Assembly: GCF_011603255.1 (NCBI RefSeq)
Contig: NZ_JAANCM010000008.1
Coordinates: forward strand, 186,001 to 250,000
DNA: 64,000 bases
Reading direction: 5' to 3'
DNA from: Ferranicluibacter rubi
Lineage (GTDB): Bacteria > Pseudomonadota > Alphaproteobacteria > Rhizobiales > Rhizobiaceae
The notes beneath the pieces are model-generated. The model was not told where the DNA came from, did no database searches, and saw only the letters and a list, made by a program, of their open reading frames with translations. This document shows positions 57,517-64,000 of this stretch, in pieces. The position numbers and the translations under genes were made by a program. How positions within the stretch are numbered: the first letter of the stretch is position 1; the number at the start of each line of letters is the position of its first letter.

Positions 57517-58629
57517 ATGGCATCCATCGCCCTTTCTTCCGTCACCAAAGCGTACGGCACGCACACCGTCATCCGCGGCGTCGATCTCGAGATCGCGGAC
57601 GGCGAGTTCGTGGTTTTCGTCGGCCCCTCGGGCTGCGGGAAATCCACGCTGCTGCGCATCGTCGCCGGTCTCGTTCCCGCCTCCAGCGGGCAAGTGCTTA
57701 TCGATGGTGAAGAGGTCACGGACGTGCCCGCATCCAAGCGCGGGGTCGCCTTCGTTTTCCAGTCCTATGCGCTCTATCCTCATATGAGCGTGGAGCGGAA
57801 CATCGGCTTTGCGCTGGAAACCATGCGCCTCGGCAAGGACGCCATCCGCCGCAAGGTCGAGACCGTCGCCCGGATGCTGAAGGTCGATCACCTGCTCGCC
57901 CGGCGGCCGCGCGAGCTGTCCGGCGGCCAGCGCCAGCGCGTGGCGATCGGCCGGGCGCTCGTGCGCGAGCCGGAAATCTTCCTCTTCGACGAGCCGCTGT
58001 CCAACCTCGATTCCGACCTGCGCATGGAAATGCGCATCGAAATCGCGCGCCTGCACGAGGACATCAAGACCACCATGGTCTACGTGACCCACGATCAGGC
58101 CGAGGCGATGACGCTGGCCGACCGGATCGTCGTGCTCAACCAAGGCTCCATCGAGCAGGTCGGTACACCGCTGGAACTCTACCAATCACCGGTCAACCGC
58201 TTCGTCGCGGGCTTCATCGGCAGTCCCCGAATGAATTTCGCCAACCTGGCAGCAGGCTCCGGGACAAACGGGTTCGCCTTGCCGCCCGGCCTTCTGGCCG
58301 ATGGCAGCCAGCCCGCTTCCATCGGTGTTCGGCCCGAAGCGCTGTCGATCGTCGCTGCCGATGCTGGCCGGATGGACGGCATTCTGGAGCGCGTCGAAGA
58401 CCTCGGTCACGAGCATTTCGCCTATATCCGCCTGTCCGACGAGACGATCTGGGTCGTGCGCGTCGCCGGCCGTCCCCCCGCCGAGCGGCGCAATCAGCCG
58501 GTCGGGCTTTCCTTTGCGGATGCCGACATCTTCGTCTTCGATGCAGAGGGCAAGCGGATCGCCCACCGGTCTTCGAGCGTGGTGCCCGAAGGTAATCCAG
58601 CCGAGGGGAGGCTGCTCCATGAGCGCTAA
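57517..58629 (+). CDS. Carbohydrate ABC transporter ATPase (UgpC/MalK-type)
   Basis: 370-residue ATPase with canonical Walker A GPSGCGKS, signature LSGGQRQR, Walker B IFLFDEP, H-loop YVTHDQAEA and the MalK-like C-terminal domain ([12 protein letters not shown]). ATG 57517 begins the conserved [14 protein letters not shown]; 36 upstream open codons are non-homologous. Overlaps the first permease by 11 bases. Confidence 0.93.
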   Translation: MASIALSSVTKAYGTHTVIRGVDLEIADGEFVVFVGPSGCGKSTLLRIVAGLVPASSGQVLIDGEEVTDVPASKRGVAFVFQSYALYPHMSVERNIGFALETMRLGKDAIRRKVETVARMLKVDHLLARRPRELSGGQRQRVAIGRALVREPEIFLFDEPLSNLDSDLRMEMRIEIARLHEDIKTTMVYVTHDQAEAMTLADRIVVLNQGSIEQVGTPLELYQSPVNRFVAGFIGSPRMNFANLAAGSGTNGFALPPGLLADGSQPASIGVRPEALSIVAADAGRMDGILERVEDLGHEHFAYIRLSDETIWVVRVAGRPPAERRNQPVGLSFADADIFVFDAEGKRIAHRSSSVVPEGNPAEGRLLHER

Positions 58630-59509
58630 GCTCGCCCGCCGGGAGCACAGGACGGCGTGGCTGTTCCTGACGCCGCTGGTTGTCGTCATGCTGATGGTTG
58701 CGGTATGGCCGCTCGGCCGCACGTTCTTCTTCAGCTTCACGGATGCCTATCTTGATGATCCCACCGTGTACGGTATGGTCGGCATCTCGAATTTTCTCGA
58801 GGTCATCAACGATCCCGCCTGGTGGTCGGCGGTGCGCAATACGCTGACCTTCGCCGTCATCTCCGTGGCGATCGAGACGCTGCTTGGTCTCGGCATCGCC
58901 CTGCTGCTGAACGAGGCGATCCCCGGTCGCGGGCTGCTGCGCGCGGCGATCCTCGTTCCCTGGGCGATCCCCGTCGTCGTCGCCACCAAGATCTGGGAGT
59001 GGATGCTGAACGACCAGTTCGGCGTCTTCAACCGCATCCTGATCTCTCTCGGGCTCATCGACCATGGCATTGCCTGGACGGCCAGCAGTTCGTTGATCAT
59101 GGGCGTGGTGATCTTCATCGACGTCTGGATGACGACGCCCTTCATGGTGCTCCTGATCCTCGCCGGCCTCCAGACCATTCCCGGCGAGATGATGGAAGCG
59201 GCCGAAGTCGACGGCATCCCCGCATGGAAGCGGTTCTGGTCGATCACGCTACCCTTGCTGAAACCGGCAATCGGCGTTGCCGTGCTCTTCCGGTCGCTTG
59301 ATGCGATCCGCATGTTCGACCTGGCCTATGTGCTCGCCGCCAGCAACCAGAACGTCATGACGGTGTCGATCTATGCGCGAGACCGGTTGATCAGCTTTCA
59401 GGAACTGGGCGTCGGCTCGGCTGCCTCCACCTGGGTGTTCCTGCTGGTCGCACTGGTCGCCATCATCCTCATCGGCGCGTTGCGTCTCGATCGTTCGGCG
59501 GGAGAGTGA
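58619..59509 (+). CDS. Carbohydrate ABC transporter permease (MalF-type)
   Basis: 296-residue permease with six predicted segments and coupling loop [21 protein letters not shown]-terminal [20 protein letters not shown] starts the first segment. Overlap with the ATPase gene (11 bases) and a 2-base gap to the next permease indicate tight translational coupling. Confidence 0.93.
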   Translation: MSAKLARREHRTAWLFLTPLVVVMLMVAVWPLGRTFFFSFTDAYLDDPTVYGMVGISNFLEVINDPAWWSAVRNTLTFAVISVAIETLLGLGIALLLNEAIPGRGLLRAAILVPWAIPVVVATKIWEWMLNDQFGVFNRILISLGLIDHGIAWTASSSLIMGVVIFIDVWMTTPFMVLLILAGLQTIPGEMMEAAEVDGIPAWKRFWSITLPLLKPAIGVAVLFRSLDAIRMFDLAYVLAASNQNVMTVSIYARDRLISFQELGVGSAASTWVFLLVALVAIILIGALRLDRSAGE

Positions 59510-59511
59510 TC

Positions 59512-60402
59512 ATGGCTATAGCGGCTTCCACATCCTCACCCGTTCGCATGAAGCGTCGGTCATCGGCGCATTACCGGCTGCGTCGCCGGGTCCGCAAGGG
59601 TGCTCTCGGCGTGCTTATCCTCCTCGTGCTCGCCTACACGCTGTTTCCCTATTACTGGGCGATCGTTTCCTCGACCAAGCAAGGGGCGGAACTCTATACG
59701 ACGGCCTTTCTGCCGGCGCTGAACTTCAGCTACTACCGGCAACTGTTCGACAATCCGGTGTTCATGGGCTCGCTGCTCAATTCGGTTTTCGTGGCAACGG
59801 GCACGACGGTCGTATCGCTCGCGCTCGGCATCGTCTCGGCCTACGCGCTTGGACGTTTGGATTTTCCCCAGAAGCGGGTCGTGCTGATGGCGATCCTGAT
59901 GATCTCGATCTTCCCGCAAGTCGCGGTCCTCTCCGGCATGTTCGAGCTTATCAACGCGCTCGGCCTCTACAATCGCCCGAGCGCGCTCATCGTCACCTAC
60001 CTTCTGTCCACCGTTCCCTTCACCACGTGGATTCTTACGACCTTCATTCGCGAGTTTCCTCGGGAATTGGAGGAGGCGGCGCTGATCGACGGGTGCTCGC
60101 ATTTCCGGATTCTCACCCGGATCCTGCTGCCGCTCATGGGTCCCTCGCTTGCCAGCACAGGTATTCTTGCCTTCATTCTCGCCTGGAACGAATTCCTCTT
60201 CGCGCTCACCTTCATGTTGACGGACGAGAACAAGACCGTTCCGGTCGCGATCGGCCTCATCGGGGGCACGACGCGCTATGAATATCCGTTCGGCCAGATC
60301 ATGGCCGCTTCGGTCACTGTTACACTGCCGCTGATCATCGTCGTTCTGATCTTCCAGCGGCGCATCGTGGCCGGTCTCACCGCCGGCGCGGTCAAGGGAT
60401 AG
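59512..60402 (+). CDS. Carbohydrate ABC transporter permease (MalG-type)
   Basis: 296-residue permease. The basic N-terminus (RMKRRSSAHYRLRRRVRKG) is cytoplasmic. Six segments follow, with coupling loop ELEEAALIDGCSHFRILTRI. ATG 59512 has GGAGAG five bases upstream. Completes the importer with the preceding three genes. Confidence 0.93.
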   Translation: MAIAASTSSPVRMKRRSSAHYRLRRRVRKGALGVLILLVLAYTLFPYYWAIVSSTKQGAELYTTAFLPALNFSYYRQLFDNPVFMGSLLNSVFVATGTTVVSLALGIVSAYALGRLDFPQKRVVLMAILMISIFPQVAVLSGMFELINALGLYNRPSALIVTYLLSTVPFTTWILTTFIREFPRELEEAALIDGCSHFRILTRILLPLMGPSLASTGILAFILAWNEFLFALTFMLTDENKTVPVAIGLIGGTTRYEYPFGQIMAASVTVTLPLIIVVLIFQRRIVAGLTAGAVKG

Positions 60403-60413
60403 GGAATTCTGCC

Positions 60414-60911
60414 ATGGATATGCTCGTCAACCTTTACGACCTCAAGTCGGATGCAGCACTGGATGAAAAGGTGGCCGCCGAGGGCGTCGTCATCCGCCGC
60501 GCCCTGCCGCCGGAGCTGCATACGATTGCGGCCTGGATCGGCCCGCGCTTCGGGCAGGGCTGGGTCAGCGAGGCGACCGTGGCGATGATGCGTCAGCCGG
60601 TCTCGCTGCTCGTCGCCGTCAGACGAGGCGAGGTCGTCGGCTTTGCCTGCTACGACGCGACCGCGCGCGGCTTCTTCGGCCCGACTGGCGTGGACGAGGC
60701 CATGCGCGGCAAGGGCATCGGTCATGCGCTGCTTCTGAAGACGCTGCTGGCCATGTACGACCAAGGTTATGGATATGGCGTCATCGGCGGCGCGGGACCG
60801 ACCGGTTTCTACAAGCGTGCCGTCGGCGCCGTCGTCATCGCTGGCTCGGAAGAGGGCATCTACAAGGGCATGCTCACAGCGGCCCACGCGACAGGCATCG
60901 ACTATAGCTAA
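60414..60911 (+). CDS. GNAT-family N-acetyltransferase in the sugar ABC operon
   Basis: 165-residue GNAT. Acetyl-CoA-binding motif A is RGKGIGHALLLKTL (about residues 99-112), preceded by GFFGPTGVDEAM and followed by GYGVIGGAGPTGFYKRAVGA. It starts 11 bases after the last permease, so it is co-transcribed with the importer. An acetyltransferase dedicated to an import operon suggests that the imported compound carries an amino group, for example an amino sugar, which is acetylated on entry; this is inference. Confidence 0.85.
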   Translation: MDMLVNLYDLKSDAALDEKVAAEGVVIRRALPPELHTIAAWIGPRFGQGWVSEATVAMMRQPVSLLVAVRRGEVVGFACYDATARGFFGPTGVDEAMRGKGIGHALLLKTLLAMYDQGYGYGVIGGAGPTGFYKRAVGAVVIAGSEEGIYKGMLTAAHATGIDYS

Positions 60912-60962
60912 ATAGGTGCATTTCCTGCGCGCACCGATCGAATATCCCTTAAATCGATTAGC

Positions 60963-60983
60963 GTAAGGATAAGTTTACCTTAC
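60963..60983. promoter_or_regulatory. GTAAGG/CCTTAC inverted repeat upstream of the binding protein-DGC pair
   Basis: GTAAGG (60963-60968) and CCTTAC (60978-60983) flank nine AT-rich bases, 60 bases upstream of the next gene. It is a candidate operator or the GNAT operon end hairpin (weak stem, no T-tract). No regulator assigned. Confidence 0.35.
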
Positions 60984-61042
60984 TTCTGGACCCGGCGTTA
61001 ATCGCCCTCGGCCATCATGCGCTCCGAAACCGGAGATCGACC

Positions 61043-61804
61043 ATGATATCCCGACGCATGCTTGCAGCGCTCCTTCTGACGCTTGTTTCCGCCAGCCCGA
61101 CGCTGGCGGATGATCCGGTTCTGCGGATCGGTACCGAAGGGGCATACCCGCCCTTCAACTTCGTTAATGAGAAGGGTGAACTGACCGGCTTCGACGTCGA
61201 TATCGCCAAGGCCCTCTGCAAGGAGATGCAGCGGACCTGCACCTTCGTCGTCACGCCCTGGGCGGAGATCATCGAGGGGCTGGAGCAGAACAAATACGAC
61301 CTCATGGTCTCAAGCATGGCTTTCACCGAGGAGCGGGCAAAGCGCATCGCCTATTCCGACCCCTACTACCGGTCGCATGCCGTGTTTATCGGCGATGCGA
61401 AGAAGTATCAGGACATCAGCCCCGAGGGCCTCGCCGGAGCGCGCATCACGGCCGGCAATGGCACGATGCAATCGCAATATCTTTCCAAGGTCTACGCAAA
61501 GAGCACGCTCGTCTTCGGCAAGGACCAGCCTGAAGCGCAATCGTTTCTCGAGCAGGGCAAGGCAGATCTGATGCTCGGCGACGCGATCGAGCTGATGAGC
61601 TTCCTCGAAAGCGCCGAGGGGTCGGCCTTCGAGTTCATCGGGGATCCCGTCACCAACGACTTTCTCCAGAGTACGGCGCATGTCACGGCGCGCAAGAGCG
61701 ATACGGCATTGCTGGAGCAGGTAAACGCGGCCATCAAGAAGACCCGCCTCGACGGCAGCTACGAGCGGATCAACGACGTCTATTTTCCCTTCAGCATCTA
61801 TTGA
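61043..61804 (+). CDS. Amino acid-type periplasmic binding protein (SBP_bac_3)
   Basis: 253-residue family 3 binding protein. Signal peptide of about 22 residues (ending TLA-D), then LRIGTEGAYPPFNFVNEKGE, GFDVDIAKALCKEM, DLMVSSMAFTEERAKRIAYS, the usual polar amino-acid-binding pattern with the Arg that contacts the ligand carboxylate. No permease or ATPase is adjacent. Instead a membrane diguanylate cyclase starts 3 bases after its stop, so it may serve as a soluble sensor subunit rather than for transport. Confidence 0.9.
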   Translation: MISRRMLAALLLTLVSASPTLADDPVLRIGTEGAYPPFNFVNEKGELTGFDVDIAKALCKEMQRTCTFVVTPWAEIIEGLEQNKYDLMVSSMAFTEERAKRIAYSDPYYRSHAVFIGDAKKYQDISPEGLAGARITAGNGTMQSQYLSKVYAKSTLVFGKDQPEAQSFLEQGKADLMLGDAIELMSFLESAEGSAFEFIGDPVTNDFLQSTAHVTARKSDTALLEQVNAAIKKTRLDGSYERINDVYFPFSIY

Positions 61805-61807
61805 TCC

Positions 61808-63190
61808 ATGACCTTTCTGCGCAAACCCCGGCATGGCATATCGATGCGGATCGTCGGCAGGGTCGCCCTGCTGCTGGTCTGCCTCTATGCGGGGATTGCG
61901 GCAACCTACTCCGTGCGGTTCCTGAATGGCATCGAGCGGGACGCGCAGACGGCTCGCGAAGAGCAGATCCCACTCATCCTGTCCCAGAACCGGAACGCGC
62001 TGAAGATCGAGCGGGCAGCCTCGCTCATCCGCTCGGTCTACCTTGCTCACGACCGCAAGATCGAGCGGCAGATCCAGTTGCAGTTGCAGACGCTCTGCCA
62101 GAGCTTCACGCTCGACGAAAACCAGACGCTGATCGACGGCGCGCGCGACATTGCGGCCTCCGTGAAGGTGATCGTGTCGACGCGCGAGGCCTCCCGCAAG
62201 CTGCGCGATCCCGATGGTGCCGAGATGACGGCGGAGATCGAGACGCAGATCAAAAATACGGATACGGCCAGTGCGGAAGCCTACCAGCGTGCCATCCTCA
62301 CCGCCGACCGCCTGAGCGAGACGCTGGCGACCGATGCGGTGGCGCTGGCCGACAGCATGGCCTCGACCATCGGCAGTGCCGCGCGCGAGGTCAAGCTCGG
62401 CTGGACCCTGATCCTCACGCTGCCGGTGCTGTTCCTCGTCGTGACGCTATGGGTCGTCAGCCGCCATGTCATGGCGCCGATCGGCGCGGCCGTGGCGCGG
62501 CTCGAAGCTATCAGCAGCGGCAATCCCGAGGGCGCGGCCCCGCGAACGCCGATTTTCCATGAACTCGCAACCATCGCCGACGCGGTGGAAGCCTACGGCG
62601 CGCTGTCGAGCGATCTCTCGCGCACCAACACCCTTCTCAAGATTCTCTCCGACCGCGATGGCCTGACAGGACTCGCCAACCGGCGCTCGTTGCAAGGCGT
62701 TCTGGATGCCACGTTCCAAGCGGCGAAATCCGGCGGACCGGATCTCGGCGTCATGATGATCGACCTCGACCACTTCAAGGCGATCAACGACACCTACGGC
62801 CACAATGCCGGCGATGCCTGCCTCGTGGCGGTTGCCGCCGCTTTGCAGCGATTCGAAGAAAAGGACGGGGTCCATGTCGGCCGCTACGGCGGAGAAGAGT
62901 TCGTGGCCGTCGTGTCCGGGCGGGACCGTGAGGCTCTGGCCGCTCTTGCCGAGCGTGTGCGTGGGGAGATCATGGCCCTTGAGGTGCTGAGCGAGAATGG
63001 AAGGCGTATTTCGTTGACCACGAGTATCGGTGTATCCCACCTGGCCGAGCGGCCGCTCGATGGCGTTCATCGCCTGGTTTCGGAAGCGGATGCCGCGCTC
63101 TATCAAGCAAAGAGAGAGGGTCGAAACCGTGTCGGCTTTGCCGAACCTGCGGGACCTTACGATATTCCGAAACGAAACAGGCAGGCCTGA
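61808..63190 (+). CDS. Membrane diguanylate cyclase with periplasmic helical sensor
   Basis: 460 residues. Two membrane segments (about 17-38 and 200-220) enclose a mostly helical periplasmic domain of about 160 residues, reminiscent of four-helix ligand-binding modules. A short HAMP-like linker leads to a GGDEF domain with active GGEEF (RYGGEEFVAV) and the DGLTGLANRR and DLDHFKAINDTYGH motifs. The RxxD inhibitory site is absent at the expected place, so product inhibition may be weak. It follows the binding-protein gene by 3 bases, strongly implying co-expression. Confidence 0.92.
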   Translation: MTFLRKPRHGISMRIVGRVALLLVCLYAGIAATYSVRFLNGIERDAQTAREEQIPLILSQNRNALKIERAASLIRSVYLAHDRKIERQIQLQLQTLCQSFTLDENQTLIDGARDIAASVKVIVSTREASRKLRDPDGAEMTAEIETQIKNTDTASAEAYQRAILTADRLSETLATDAVALADSMASTIGSAAREVKLGWTLILTLPVLFLVVTLWVVSRHVMAPIGAAVARLEAISSGNPEGAAPRTPIFHELATIADAVEAYGALSSDLSRTNTLLKILSDRDGLTGLANRRSLQGVLDATFQAAKSGGPDLGVMMIDLDHFKAINDTYGHNAGDACLVAVAAALQRFEEKDGVHVGRYGGEEFVAVVSGRDREALAALAERVRGEIMALEVLSENGRRISLTTSIGVSHLAERPLDGVHRLVSEADAALYQAKREGRNRVGFAEPAGPYDIPKRNRQA

Positions 63191-63200
63191 GCCTGCCTGT
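63177..63200. terminator. Hairpin at the end of the diguanylate cyclase gene
   Basis: ACAGGCAGGC (63177-63186) and GCCTGCCTGT (63191-63200) form a perfect 10-bp stem with a CTGA loop containing the start of the stop codon. It lies between convergent genes and may terminate both, though no T-tract is present. Confidence 0.55.
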
Positions 63201-63224
63201 CCGATGAATGTTACGTAGAAGAAT

Positions 63225-63542
63225 TCAGCGCGTGCGACCGTAGAGCCAGGCGAGCCCCGCGACGATGGCGGCTGCGGCAAGCGGCTTTTCGCGGATTCGG
63301 CCTTCGATGTCGGCCAGATACCCGTCGAGCGAGCCCTTCACATCGGACGAGGCGGACGGTCGGCGGTAAGAACGGCTGCTGTGGTTGTCGCCGGTGGTCG
63401 AGGAAACGGCAACCGGATCCGAGGCCGGGAACGTATCTTCCAGCGCCTTGTCGAGATCGCTGTCCGTGCCGCGGCGCTCGCGGTCGCCCTGCTCGTTCTG
63501 CAAAGACCGTACAGCCGGGGAAATATCGTTCTGGTTTGCCAT
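63225..63542 (-). CDS. Small DUF883-like stress/membrane protein
   Basis: 105 residues. The N-terminal part is polar with EDTFPASDPVAVSSTTG, a motif common in small rhizobial proteins; the middle is Ser/Arg-rich; the C-terminus is one hydrophobic segment (REKPLAAAAIVAGLAWLYGR) like the tail of DUF883/ElaB proteins that anchor ribosomes or membranes. ATG 63542 has AAGGAG five bases upstream. Function unknown. Confidence 0.7.
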   Translation of the reverse strand: MANQNDISPAVRSLQNEQGDRERRGTDSDLDKALEDTFPASDPVAVSSTTGDNHSSRSYRRPSASSDVKGSLDGYLADIEGRIREKPLAAAAIVAGLAWLYGRTR

Positions 63543-63638
63543 GGTCACTCCTTGGGTTCGATATGCCCTTTAACGAGCGGTTGCGAGCGAAGTTCCACAC
63601 GCGCCCGCGTCAGCCATCGGCATGGCCTGCGCGCACCG

Positions 63639-64000
63639 TCAAAGCACTGGCCTGGACATGGCGCGGGGCAGACTGAGGCTGACCTTCAGGCCGCCCTCGG
63701 GGCGGTTCGCGAGGATAATGCCGCCGCCGTAGAGTTCGGCGACCTCACGCGCGATCGTCAGCCCGAACCCGTCGCCCTGAACTGTCTCGTCCATGCGGAT
63801 GCCGGGCAGAAACGCGTTGGCAATCCTGTCCTCGACGATCCCGGGCCCGTCGTCCTCGATGCCGATGACAACCATACGGCCCTCGATAGCAGCCGTAATG
63901 ACGACGGTCGTGCGCGCCCACTTGCAGGCGTTGTCGATCAGGTTGCCGAGGATTTCATCGAGATCGTCGGCGGCGCATGCGACTGAGATATTGTCAGGGA
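63639..64000 (-). CDS. Sensor histidine kinase, C-terminal part (cut by window edge)
   Basis: The last about 120 residues of a kinase whose start lies beyond the right edge. HATPase motifs are the N box DEILGNLIDNACKWA, G1 EDDGPGI and G2 GDGFGLTIAREVAELYGGGI. The spacing and the ILGNLIDNACKWA form resemble the PhoQ-like subgroup. The window cannot show its sensor domain or partner regulator. Confidence 0.88.
   Translation of the reverse strand, partial: PDNISVACAADDLDEILGNLIDNACKWARTTVVITAAIEGRMVVIGIEDDGPGIVEDRIANAFLPGIRMDETVQGDGFGLTIAREVAELYGGGIILANRPEGGLKVSLSLPRAMSRPVL

Overview
The window looks like a chromosomal or chromid segment of a Rhizobiaceae alphaproteobacterium (Rhizobium/Agrobacterium type). 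The evidence is the high GC content, the dense set of ABC transporters, the complete glpRDSTPQUVK glycerol locus in the order known from Rhizobium leguminosarum, a CtrA-type TTAA-N7-TTAA site upstream of tad genes, a BA14K protein, and the csp-DUF6481 pair. No rRNA, tRNA, CRISPR array, transposase or phage gene was recognised. It reads as host metabolic and signalling sequence rather than an island.

Left part (1-16 kb). A soluble PAS-PAS-HAMP chemoreceptor (cut by the window edge) overlaps an MHYT-GGDEF-EAL c-di-GMP enzyme. Next come an orphan tadE/tadG pair with a repeat-rich CtrA-type promoter, a dgoR-dgoD galactonate pair, and a rutABCDF pyrimidine-degradation operon behind a RutR-like palindrome. 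Then follow two tiny genes with identical leaders, rsgA, a small unknown protein, DUF6481, and a cold-shock gene with a promoter, a long leader and a terminator.

Glycerol locus (16-28 kb). An orphan BrnA-type antitoxin and a ribokinase precede glpR, glpD, the ABC transporter GlpSTPQUV and glpK. Two GlpR-type operator regions are visible, one of them inside a near-consensus promoter. A strong hairpin separates glpV from glpK. The two ATPases carry complementary defects that predict one working and one degenerate ATP site.

Middle (28-48 kb). A LysR/MFS divergent pair, a class III aminotransferase and an AAHS-type MFS carrier come first. The next cluster combines an IMPase-type phosphatase, an ATPase, a fused double permease and two paralogous AfuA-like binding proteins. 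It is divergent from a two-component system across a short intergenic region that carries TGTTACA repeats. I interpret it as regulated uptake and dephosphorylation of phosphorylated sugars. ArsR/EamA, a secreted unknown protein, BA14K, YceI and a cytochrome b561-YceI fusion follow.

Right part (48-64 kb). This part holds a DhaK-DhaL kinase, AraC/MFS, an SDR that lacks the YxxxK motif, a PPOX flavoprotein, a DUF2161 PD-(D/E)XK protein, and a GntR-controlled carbohydrate ABC operon ending in a GNAT acetyltransferase. A periplasmic amino-acid-type binding protein then sits 3 bases from a membrane diguanylate cyclase. The window ends with a small DUF883-like protein and the C-terminus of a sensor kinase.

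All assignments come from reading the sequence and from remembered family features. No database search was run.
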